A stretch of 64,000 nt of DNA from Amyelois transitella. Taxonomy: Eukaryota > Arthropoda > Insecta > Lepidoptera > Pyralidae. The notes beneath the pieces are model-generated. The model had not been told where the DNA came from and made no database searches. It saw nothing but the letters and a program-made list of their open reading frames with translations. Shown here one piece after another: positions 37,340-47,142 of this stretch; position 1 is the stretch's first letter; each line of letters begins with the position of its first letter. The position numbers and the translations under genes are program-made. The stretch covers positions 4,945,001 to 5,009,000 of the forward strand of contig NC_083514.1 in assembly GCF_032362555.1 (NCBI RefSeq), given 5' to 3'.

Positions 37340-37740
37340 TTTTGCGTATAGAGGCAGCCTTACGCGCCCCAAACTTCCTTCGCAGTCGGTGTTTCTGGCC
37401 TACACCAGTCCACGTGGTGGACTTGCTGTGCAACAGCAAGACAGATCATGGCTCTTTCTACATTAGTTTGATTTCTAACGATGCACTTACGGTGAAGGAA
37501 AACTTCATGAGGAAACCTGCAAATTCGGGCAACTGGATGTGTAAACATGATGGATACAATACAGGGTTAAGTTTACCTGCGAAGGTTGCTGTGTTCCGAT
37601 GGTAGTAACTTCGTTTAAAACCCCAGATCACATCCAGGATCCATTGTCAAAGGCATACCCCGGGCGCCTCTCCAAAGTGGTGAGAATCCAAACTGGACTA
37701 AAGCCAGAAGGAAGAACTTCTTACTAGAGAAACAGTCAAC
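37340..37740 (-). repeat. Dispersed repeat, minus orientation
   Basis: Its reverse complement matches 56190-56530 in order: CTCTGGAGAGG-like block, CAATGGATCCTGG, AGGTTTCCTCATGAAGTTTT, CCTTCACCGTAAG and GTCCACGTGG toward the left. It resembles a common lepidopteran retroposon with a GTGGACTT-rich segment. It is non-coding here. Confidence 0.6.
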
Positions 37741-38502
37741 TGAATCATTTTCCAGTGTACCGTAACTGTCGTACCTATAAAAGCCACTAGGAAAGTTTCG
37801 CCAATCTTATCTACATATCAATGACTTACCTAGGTTTTGTAGTAATTATTTTATCATAATTCAAAATGTATCGTGAATGAGCTCTGGAAATCGGAGTAAC
37901 CACCTACGATAACATTGCTTAGCTGCCTATATATAAAATCACAAAAGACCCAGACAAAAAATAAACATCAATGATCAATTTAAAATTACATCTTGGCGTG
38001 TTGCTTAATCCGGAGGGGTCAATTTGAAATAAAATCTGTCTGGCTATAATAAAAAGTTGATTGTATTTGTACCGCTTGACCTGTGGCTTGATGTCGGATT
38101 TAGCATTTCACATTCAAATATAAGAACACAGTCTGATTGACTGACAATAGCCGTGAATGCTTACATTGTTTGCGAAAAAAAATATTTAGCACTTTGATGT
38201 TGTTGAGCCTTGATCATATTATGAAAAAAACATAAAAACCTCTAAAATAAATTCAATCGACAGTTATAATTTAGTTTAAAAAAAATGTTAGTCGGGTCAG
38301 CAGCAAAAAAGCTTTGAAACCTTTTACTTTGCTTGCAATTTTTCATCAATATATCAATTAACATTAATTTTATAGCGGTAGTGCGACACAGTATGTCCCG
38401 GGTTCGAAATCTGACTAGGACTAACTAGACTAGACATAACGAAAAACTATCTTTTTAATAATCTTTTTTCTGATTGGTCTGGGTCTAAGATTTTTATCTT
38501 TG

Positions 38503-39075
38503 CATACATACGAACATAAAAACACGCCTCTTTCCCTGAGGGGTAGGCAGAGAATACCTCTTTCCACTTGCCACGATCTCTGCATACTTCCTTCGCTTCA
38601 TCCACATTCATAACTCTTTTCATGCAAGTTCGGCGGTCACGTCAGGACGTCCTTAATTTGATCAAGATACGTTCGGATAGGTCTTCCCACTCCGACCTTT
38701 CCCTCCACACTCTCCTTGTATATCTGCTTAGTCAACCTGCTTTCATTCATCCTCTCCACATGATCAAACCATCTTAACATACCCTTTTCTATTCCTGTAA
38801 CTACATCTTCTTTACATCACAACATTCCCTTATCACGCTGTTCCTTATCCGGTCACTCAATTTCACACCCATCATACTCCTTAACGCTCTCATTTCCACT
38901 GCATTTATTCTGCTTTCGCGCTTCTTTTGCCATACCCAACTTTCACTCCCATACACTACCCTATGCACAGCCAGTCGAGCCTTTTTGGATAGTTTCTGAC
39001 TGCTCATAAAGGCATGCATAGGTCCATTCACCATGTTCCCCGCGTTCACTCTGCTTTCAATATCACTATCACATA
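38503..39075 (-). mobile_element. 5'-truncated LINE inserted in the SINE
   Basis: It is flanked by an 11-bp direct repeat TTTTATCTTTG at 38492-38502 and 39076-39086. The coding strand is minus, the 3' end lies on the left (GCATACATACGAACATAAA), and it carries the end of a reverse transcriptase. Related tail fragments occur at 23290, 30125, 33245 and 54690. Confidence 0.85.
38660..39070 (-). pseudogene. LINE reverse transcriptase C-terminal remnant
   Basis: On the minus strand the open part 38801-39049 reads SKKARLAVHRVVYGSESWVW, then INAVEMRALRSMMGVKLSD and RIRNSVIRECC. This is the C-terminal region of a non-LTR reverse transcriptase, in which the Y-GSE-W block is conserved. It continues, in a shifted frame to the left, with LRWFDHVERM- and VGRPIRTYLDQIK-like segments. 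It is a truncated insertion copy and not functional. Confidence 0.8.
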
Positions 39076-39431
39076 TTTTATCTTTGAATGTATGTAAATA
39101 ATGTATTGTTTAGTTACTATCTCGTAACACAAGTTTCGAACTACTTCCGAGGCTTACTCAATCTGCATGATTTGTTCCGTGTACTTTGTTATTATTATTC
39201 CCATTTATTGCAATTTATAGGCATTTTTTATGAAACAATCGAAGGAAAAAAACAAATGGGTTTAATTACCTAATAGCCTCCGATTGCCAATTATTTATAT
39301 CTAATACTCATAAATAAAGTGCAAATTCTTTTTATTTATATTGAAAAAAAAACGTGTATTTGAAAATAAACTCCTATTTTTAGCATAGTGTAAATAGCCG
39401 TCTAGGTACATAAATTTCCATAATGCAATTC

Positions 39432-39505
39432 GTCTAGACCAGACAAAGTACGCTCAGGCTGAAGCTGGCGGAGGCAGACACCGTCTAGAGGTGAATCTAG
39501 ACATA
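39432..39505. promoter_or_regulatory. Islet with GTCTAGAC and two near-copies
   Basis: GTCTAGAC at 39432-39439 is followed by GTCTAGAGG at about 39484 and ATCTAGACAT at about 39496, with a GC-rich segment between. Confidence 0.4.
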
Positions 39506-39848
39506 ATGCAGTCTACGTGAGGCTCTCCTTTTCCTTAATTATGTAATTATGTCTGGATTTGTCTTGGACATAACATACGCACTCGATCTGTTCAAGTTAA
39601 TATTTAATTTTTTTTTGCATCCAAGATGATGTACTGAAATTTCATGTGATTGAGGTATTCTCCAAGGTTAACTTATTATAGTAAAATACAAAACAATTAA
39701 AATCCCAAAAACGTCAAAACAAAACCATCTAAAGACAATACCTTAAATAGGCCATGGACCATTTGGAAAATTACTTGTTTGTATGTACACGCGTTCTCAC
39801 AGTAGACTCATACGTCATTACGTCTATTAGGTGACTAGTGTTTGCCTA

Positions 39849-39930
39849 GTCTAGACTGTAGACGTGAAGTGAGCGATGAATAATATTAGGACAACAAACG
39901 TTACGACCGTCTGGAGGTGAGACGAAGGCC
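39849..39930. promoter_or_regulatory. Islet with GTCTAGAC
   Basis: GTCTAGAC lies at 39849-39856, overlapping CTAGTCTAGACTG, followed by GTAGACGTG and CCGTCTGGAGGTGAGACG, giving four GTCT/AGAC half sites within 80 bp. Confidence 0.35.
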
Positions 39931-40308
39931 TCTAGTTGCCTTTCACGTACGAGTTAATGTTCTGTGAGTTAATGCATCTCGTATTTTTTGTTAGCGCCGA
40001 ATAAATAAAATTACTTACATAAACGTCTAAAAGGTACGCAATTTACCTACTTGCTGAAAAGATTTAAAAGTTATAAATATTTAAACCAGTTTTATTATAT
40101 TAATTCCTATACCATTCTTCGTGAGGTTGGTAAGTTTATCATGCATGCATGTCTCTATGTATATTAATAGAGATAAATCACTTATTTTTTAACAACAAAC
40201 GGTTTCACATACGTTCCTACTTACGAATACAAACGGGTTTTTCATTTCACGTGGCACGTTCATAGAATACGGAATAACATAATACTATCCAATTCAATTT
40301 CTATGGAC

Positions 40309-40361
40309 CAATATTTATATTATAATATAAATATTGATTATATATAATTATATATAATCAA
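40309..40361. repeat. Two adjacent AT palindromes
   Basis: A 26-bp palindrome centred on TATTATAATA (AATATTTA to TAAATATT) is followed at once by GATTATATATAA/TTATATATAATC, a perfect 24-bp palindrome. Confidence 0.8.
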
Positions 40362-40369
40362 CTAGCTTT

Positions 40370-40515
40370 TACCTATAGCTTCGCCGTATTATTTTACCTA
40401 TAAAATAATACAGGTTTTTCGCAAATTCCAAGAAAACTCTAGATTTTTACGGATTGAAAAGTTCTCTATGTCTTTCTCTAAAGACTCTTAACTATAAATG
40501 CATATGATTTAAAGT
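40370..40515 (+). repeat. Degraded dispersed retroposon end
   Basis: GCTTCGCCGTATTATTTTAC, AATACAGGTTTTTCGCAAAT and CTCTATGTC resemble the repeat at 60045-60200 (GCTTCGCCCGCGCGAAATAA, AATACAGGTTTATCACAAAT, CCTATGTCC), a widespread arthropod LINE-type end. Confidence 0.5.
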
Positions 40516-40616
40516 ATGAAGTAAGAGGACTATCATTAATATGTCGCGTACTTAAATAATAAGTTCGCAAAGGCATATAGGCCTGCAGGCAGCTAGAGCG
40601 GACATGTCGGTCGAAT

Positions 40617-40635
40617 GTCTAGACTCTAGACAGCC
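40617..40635. promoter_or_regulatory. GTCTAGAC with overlapping half copy
   Basis: GTCTAGACTCTAGACAGCC gives one full palindrome (40617-40624) and a CTCTAGAC repeat directly after. It is followed by a C-rich segment, CACCCCCTCCCCTCTCGCGCC. Confidence 0.4.
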
Positions 40636-42103
40636 TACACCCCCTCCCCTCTCGCGCCTTTGTCAACACCACGGAAAACATCAGACATCTTTTTGTTAAC
40701 AGTATGAAATTAATATTTGGTTTTAGGAAAACAACAATCCTAAATAGATTTTTCCTCTGAAATATCTTTACAAACTATATGAAACTCTACCTAAAACTTT
40801 AGATCTTAATAATCATTTGTGTTTATACCTATTATGCGACCCAAAAAATCTGACACAATTAATAGTCACTTTAAAAAAATATCTGAAATACCACTGTCTG
40901 TATTCTGTATGAAATAATACCTACATGTTCTATCGACATACAGCCGTATCACTATATGGAAATTATGTCTCCCAAACATCCGTCAAGGAAAGCTATTTAG
41001 AAAATTTTCGTCTAGTTAAGATTTTATTTAAAAGTTTCTATACCTTTCCCTGAATTGACTTTTACAATTTACGCGGGAAGAAAAAAAGTTGGATATTAAA
41101 AGCTATTACGAGTCGCGAACACTGCAGCGTCTGCCCTTCCGTCGCCCTTAACGTAGTGCGTAGGTGTTTAGATTCTAGACTTTGTAGACATATTGGCCCG
41201 TGCAGTCTGCGAACCCCCGCTAGAATCAAAAATGCAGTGAGAAAATAAATTATCTTCACTGCGCAATCGAAAAGATTCGTAATTTAGTACTTAGTAAAAA
41301 CCGCATATTCATTCAATGGAACGACAGATCTTGAGAAATACACAGATAGAAGGACACGAAGTCAACATCTGCTAGGATCGGGTTATTCAAAAACGTGTTA
41401 TATTATTTCTATCACGTTACAAAGTATCAAAGAAATGAAAATATTTAAAGACAATACAAAACACATAGCTCGTAGCACAGCTACGTACGACCGTTAAGTG
41501 TTTTCAGCAAAGTAATTAAAAGTGAATAAGAAAAAAATATTTATATAATACGAGTATCAGTATATTTAATTAACTTTATACCATAACTTAAGTATAACCA
41601 TGTTTTCCTTTACTATTCACACAAAATTTTAAATATAGTGCTCCAAAAAATCTTTAAATTAAACAAGAAAATTCTAAGGCATTTTGAGTCGTTGAAAAAC
41701 AGTATTAATTACAAGTCTAGTTGTTATTGTACAGTAGGTACATTTATTGGCAAGTCAGACGCAATAAATTACTTATTCGAGACTTCAGACAAGTTTAACA
41801 GCTGTTGTTATTCTGACCTCAATAGAAAGTGTTTTATAATTCGGCCCAATGAAAATAATGCTTCAAAGAGTATTTGAAATTATCTTTGCAATTATTTTGA
41901 AAAAGCACTAATCATGCAATTCGATAGTTGTCAATTGTAAGTAGATAAAGAAGCATTAAAATATATGTAATATTTTATTTTTGAGATTTCATTTTCACTA
42001 GTTTAAAAACAAATGACCACCTGATATAATAAAAACTTATTTTCTCAGGAAGGTCCATTGAGCTTTGATAATAGGCACATGTATAAAATAGCTGAATGAT
42101 CTG

Positions 42104-42111
42104 GTCTAGAC
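42104..42111. promoter_or_regulatory. GTCTAGAC palindrome, rightmost copy
   Basis: It lies 1.4 kb upstream of the first called exon of the gene at 43511. A GCTGGCACCGTCTCGGCTCG block follows within 30 bp. No exact copy occurs in the remaining 22 kb. Confidence 0.35.
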
Positions 42112-42707
42112 AAATGACTTTCAGTGTTCAGTCGCTGGCACCGTCTCGGCTCGTCAATGTTATTGATATATAGGACTTTTCTTAATTAAATCTTAAAATT
42201 ATAAAATAATAAAAGAGAACCGAATACCATAGTTGCGTGATAATTAATAACTCTGCTAGAAAGATGGAGGTTGTTTTCTAGCTGATGTGACAAGAGTTTT
42301 ATAGATCAAACCGGAACATACAAATAATTTTCCATATTGTTCTTATTCCTATATTAGAACTATTTTCTCATTATTTTATTTATTTATTTTATATGTTTGG
42401 ATGACCAACAGACGAACGCCAATTACACTAGTTAAAAATAATAATAATAACATTGAAGCAAATGCGTATATGCATGCATACAGAATAATTAAAGACTTAA
42501 AGAAAATAAATATATATACTTAATCACTAAAAAATTTTTCATACAATCAACGTTTAGCCCTTGCTGGATAAGTGTTAAAAATATCAGTGTCTATGATTTT
42601 TGCAACAGTGTTTAAAGACTTGCCTACTCGACTACTGATAGGGGAATAACGTCGGCGATATTTAGCTGTGACTGAGGAACTGATATTTATTCCGGTTATA
42701 CCAGCCT

Positions 42708-43016
42708 ACATACATATAGTCTCGTTTATATCCCTTGCGGGGTAGACAGAAACAACAAACAGTCTTGAAAAGACTGAACGGCCACGTTCCAGATGCCAGA
42801 TGATAGGCTTTCTGATGAAAAGTGTCCGAGATGAAAAATTGATTTAGATTCTAATAGTGACAGGTTGCTAGGCCATCGCTTTCAAGAGAAATTCTAAGTT
42901 TATAAGCCTATCCTTAAGTCGCCTTTTATGACATTCATGCGAAACATACGGAGTGAGTAGAGTCCGGCTCTTTAGAGTAGAGTTCTATTCTAAAGAGCCG
43001 GAAACCACACGGTATA
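42708..43016 (-). repeat. SINE-like element copy with fold-back
   Basis: A near-complete minus-strand copy (TATATCCCTTGCGGGGTAGA, GTGACAGGTTGCTAGGCCAT, GTCGCCTTTTATGACAT, GGAAACCACACGG). Near its end CCGGCTCTTTAGA (42964-42976) and its reverse complement (42989-43001) form an inverted pair absent from other copies. Confidence 0.8.
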
Positions 43017-43510
43017 AGTAACTGTCTCTAGCATAAATGTCAGCGACGTGAGCGTAAGCTATATCGAAGTAGGTACCTACCATTAATTTTTCTCGCTTTG
43101 TACTACGAGCATAAATATCGTATAGTATACAAATATAATAAACAAATTACTCGTTTATACTTGTGTCTGATCATATGCTACTTACTATTATTTAAAGTAT
43201 CATTATTATTTTAAATAAAAGTATTATCACATATTCAGTTCTATCTTGTTATTTAAAAACGAGTTAATAGACTTTTATTACTAACTAGTATGTAATAAAC
43301 GTTACTCTTGTCATTTGTACGAAAATAAAGTTATTTTCATTCCAGCATTGTTTTCGTACGGGCACTCCAGGGAGGCGTTTGATCAATTTTCCATTTAGGG
43401 CGGCTTAGCAACGTCCCTCCGTACAATGTTACAATTTTCATTATAACACAGACAGTAGAACAATAAAAGTATTTATTTAAAGTACATAACTCGATAACAA
43501 CAAGTTTGAG

Positions 43511-46500
43511 ATGGAGGCACCAGCGCCGGCCCCTATCGTCGTGGGCGGCCGCCGGGAACCTTCCACCGATCCTGTCAAGGCTCAAGGCATTCTGTACATA
43601 TTTAATACTATTATCTTTTGTCTGACATTCAAAATAAACATTAGGTTTTACGTTATGGTCAAACTTAAAAGGGTATGTAGGGATCTGAATAACAAATTTA
43701 TCAACAATAATAACAATATTGATTTTTATCTATCAGCATCAAGTCCGCCGATTGTACGTTACAAATTGTAATTGATACAATAAGATGTATGATGTGATTG
43801 TTATAATAATAAATTTAATCAGTGTGTGTGGAGCTGATGACTAGCCGGCTTGTTATATTGACCATATATTTTCATTTACCTTCTGGTCGTACTAACCTTG
43901 GCATATTTCAAACAAACATAGTTACGCCATATATTTTAACCCGATATTGAGTTAGGTATCCATTTATATTATATCTTCGCGATGACCCGTAGATATAATA
44001 TAAATGGACACCTAACCGATATCTCTACGGAGGTTTATAGGAGGAGGTTACATATATATATATATATATATATGTGTGTATACATATATATGTATATGAT
44101 AATATGAATACCTATATATATATATTAAAGTAATAGGTATTATTAGATGCGTGTTACACAACTTTTATTTTATAGGACTACCATAACTCGTAAAGAATGC
44201 GACGCTGCTCGCCAGTGGCACGAGAAATGGGGATTTTATACTCGCATGCGGGAGATACAGGAAGAAGAAGCAGTAAAACTTGGTAAGTATGTATGCTACT
44301 ATATTCACAGAGTCTATTATATATTAGAATGTTGTGAATCTTCAGGTAAAAGCTTATAAACTTCGGATTCTTCTTATGTAGACGATAAACGCTAGCAACC
44401 TGTCACTATTTGAACCTCAATTCCATCATAAAGCCATAAAGAAAGTGTCCATTAAGTCTTTTTAAGACTGTTGGCCCTGTCTACACCACAAGGTATATTG
44501 ACGTGATTATATTGTATGTTTATGAATCGTCAAAGATACAAAAGTAAGCAAATAGGTACTTTATTGTTCACACAAAAGTGCAATGTAAAGGGGGTAAATA
44601 ACAGCTCATATTAAAATGTGAAACGAAACGAATTTTACTCGCGATTTTGTATGCTCAAATATAGTTTCTCCGTACCCGTGAGAATTATAGGAAATCTCTT
44701 CTTGTTACTCCTCTGTTTATCTAGAATAAAAACGACGACTTATAAATAGCTTCTCTGCGATGTTAGATCTTGCCAAGTTGTTAACAGAAGAAAGTCTGCC
44801 AGTCGTCCTTAATAAGTATTATGTTACTGAGTAGGTACATTTTATCGCAGGTCTGTCCTTGGAAGAATACCGAGCCGCTGTAAAGTCGGTAGACTGCCAA
44901 CCGGAGCCGAGAACTTATCCAGTGGTTGTAGACCCATCTCCAAAACCCTTGCCACCTACATCAGCAGGTACTTTATTTCTGATAAAATATTATAACAATG
45001 AAATAAAGATCAGTTAGTTTTGTTGGATGCAGCCAGGCTATTTATGCAAAAGGTCAAATTGCCGTGTGGTTCCCGGCACCAATACAAAAAAGAATAGGAT
45101 CTCTCCATCTCTTTCCCACGGATGTCGTAAAAGGCGACTAAGGGATAGGCTTACAAACTTGGGATTCTATTTTTAGGCGATGGGCTAGCAACCTGTCACT
45201 TTGTATCTAAATTCTATCATTAAGCCAAATAGCCGAACGGCCGATCAGTCTTTTCAAGACTGTTGGCTCTGTCTACCCCACAAAGGATATAGACGTGACC
45301 ATATGTATGTATGTATGTCAAATCGAAGGACCATGTTTTTCATGCTCACTGACACATTTTATATTGATAGGATAGGAAGTGCTAAAATAATGCATCAAAA
45401 GAAGCAAAATATTTGTAAGTTGCGCTAGGGTTACCTGCACCAACAATAGCATTCTTGGTTTGTAAGTATACCTAGGTATCACAAAAGATTCTGCAATGTA
45501 ATTTATGACAAGGCACTTATATATTTCTAGCCATGGTCGGAAGACGGGCTACATGTCCTTTGGAGCGCTACGGCCGCCTTGTAAAGACCGACCGAGACTT
45601 TCCAAGCAGACCGCCTCTTCCGCCCGGTCAAATTTATGATCCTTTCAAGCAAACTTTGGTGTTTTTAGGGTACGTAACTCATACCTCTTTTAGATGTTGT
45701 CAAAATCTTACACTTGGTAGCCTGATACATTGCTAACATATAATCATGTCTATATTGCTTGCGGGGTAGACAGAGCCAGCAGTCATCAAAAGACAACTTT
45801 CAGCTATATGGCTTACTGATAGAATTGAGATTCAAATAGCGACAGGTTGCTAGGCCATCGCCATAAGTATACGTCATCGTATATAAGCCTATCCTTTAGT
45901 CGTCTTTTACGATATCCATGGGAGAGACGCAGTGGTCCTATTCTTTTTTCTATGGGTGCCGGAAAACACGGCATTTCTATTATTATTATTATGTTTTTAC
46001 AGTTATTGCACCACCTGTACATCCATCTCAGATTGGGCCAAGGTTCGACTGACAGAGAATGCCTTGTGACATTAAATCTACAAATTGTACATTTTAAGTA
46101 CATAAAGTTTAAACTAAATAAATTTCTATTACTAGCATTACATATGACTTCCCGTTATCCTCATTTCGTGATTTACCGGTTGTCTGGTAGAAATCGCACT
46201 AAGTAATAAGCTCATTCAAATTCCAGCATTTCATCCGAAATCCAGCATTAAAGCAAAAATAGTTTAATATTAATTCTTTCTTCCTAGCAATAGTCTGGGT
46301 TACATTCTCACCTCTCTGGAGAGACCATGATCCTAGATTGGGTAAGTCAGGTTTTACTAAATGTAGGATCCTCAAACAATAAGTATAGGCAAATATATTT
46401 TTTTGCAGGAGCGTGGAGGGTGATCCCATATCTTACAAGCTGCCAGCGGCACGCTGCGAGATACAAGACGATATGTGGGCGACGCCGCGCCGCGTCGACG

Positions 46501-46538
46501 TGATGCCTCTCTCATATGATTTCTTACAAAAACTATGA
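43511..46538 (+). CDS. Small conserved-looking protein, possible ciliary microtubule inner protein (CIMIP5/C2orf50-like)
   Basis: Five exons join in phase: 43511-43593, 44176-44282, 44851-44967, 45531-45669 and 46409-46538, for 191 residues. The protein starts MEAPAPAPIVVGGRREPS. It then has a charged helical block with RQWHEKWGFYTRMREIQEEE (about residues 40-60) and LSLEEYRAAVKSV, a proline-rich linker, VGRRATCPLERYGRLVKTD, PPLPPGQIYDPF and VMPLSYDFLQKL at the end. The W-x3-W-x-F block followed by a VG-R-x3-PL block recalls the vertebrate C2orf50 (CIMIP5) axonemal protein, but this is a weak, memory-based comparison. The exon 1 donor (CT|GTACAT) is poor, so the first 28 residues are the least certain. 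Its introns are filled with three SINE-like copies. Confidence 0.7.
43951..44016. repeat. Fold-back inverted repeat in intron 1, 26-bp arms
   Basis: 43951-43976 and 43991-44016 are reverse complements with one mismatch and a 14-nt spacer. The arms begin GTTAGGT and contain CCATTTATATTATATCT. It lies 160 bp before exon 2 of the gene at 43511. Confidence 0.9.
44045..44112. repeat. TA/TG microsatellite
   Basis: Alternating (TA)n, TGTGTG and ATACATATATATG runs, 60 bp upstream of exon 2 of the small gene. Confidence 0.85.
44345..44525 (+). repeat. SINE-like element, 3' two-thirds, intron 2
   Basis: AAACTTCGGATTCTTCTTAT, GCTAGCAACCTGTCACTATT, a TCTTTTTAAGACTGTTGG block and TATTGACGTGATTATATTG in family order. 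Confidence 0.7.
45059..45318 (+). repeat. SINE-like element, full length, intron 3
   Basis: Closely matches the copy at 4055-4320 from GCCGTGTGGTTCCCGGCACC to GGATATAGACGTGACCATAT and the TATG tail. It lies wholly within intron 3 of the gene at 43511. Confidence 0.85.
45735..45975 (-). repeat. SINE-like element, full length, intron 4
   Basis: Minus-strand copy from the degraded GCCGTGTTTTCCGGCACC end (right) to CAAGCAATATAGACATGATT (left). Together with the intron 3 copy it forms an inverted pair separated by one exon. Confidence 0.85.
46230..46400 (+). repeat. Dispersed repeat fragment, intron 4
   Basis: CTCACCTCTCTGGAGAGACC, ATGATCCTAGATTGGGTAAG and TCAGGTTTTA match the left part of the repeat at 56190-56530. 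It ends just before the exon 5 acceptor at 46408. Confidence 0.6.
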
Positions 46539-47142
46539 TTCAAATTATTATTTTCTTGCCATAAATGCAAAAAATTTACCAATTTATTTATCGCTTCAGT
46601 TATTTGTCCTGGCTTAGGTTGCTTTCTAGTAACTCTTCCAAGAACTATTGATGTCGAGTCGCCTCGCAGTACATACCTATTACTGCGAGGCGACTTGCGG
46701 ATTGTCTAGCGGAAAACCTTACCGAGTACCGATACGTATGCTGCTCACACTTATATGTGTTTCTCTGTCATTCTCCTTTTTCTTTTCTTAATTAACATTG
46801 TTCCAAAAACTTTGATATAGGATCCGTAAGCAGAAACTCAATTTAACTTTGAATCAATTCCCTTCAAATAAATCAATATAGTGTTTATTTTTAAACTATA
46901 ATTTAAATCTTTTTTTTTTTGTAGAACTGATTTCAGTTGTTCCTAAGCTGACTTGCTACTTTCTGAAATAATATCAGTGCCCCAAACTCAAACAACTCAT
47001 TTACCTACTTATAAACTCGAACATAAGTTATCGATTTGGAACGACATACCTAAACTTCGCTCTAAATTAAGTAAATACATAGATAACATTGGTGACTTAA
47101 CGAAAAGTATTTATTACAGATCAATGTACAAAATTACAAAAT
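46539..47142. other. Convergent 3' spacer
   Basis: The space between the stop of the plus-strand small gene and the stop of the minus-strand UTP4 gene. It holds a 15-bp-arm hairpin (46657-46671 with 46681-46695, 9-nt spacer, arm AGTCGCCTCGCAGTA). A minus-strand AATAAA lies at about 47110-47115, just past the UTP4 stop, and AAATAAATCAA at about 46865 on the plus strand; both are plausible poly(A) signals. Confidence 0.6.

Larger units (their letters stand above)
38372..39205 (+). repeat. tRNA-headed SINE split by a LINE
   Basis: The left part has the degraded head GCGGTAGTGCGACAC, B box GGGTTCGAAATC and TTTCTGATTGGTCTGGGTCT. The right part resumes at 39087 with TATCTCGTAACACAAG, TTACTCAATCTGCATG and TTTGTTCC. 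The interruption is the LINE at 38503-39075. Confidence 0.8.

Noticed and set aside
45813-46206. Frames of 96 and 119 codons
   Set aside because: They run through the SINE-like copy at 45735-45975 and intron 4 of the real gene.
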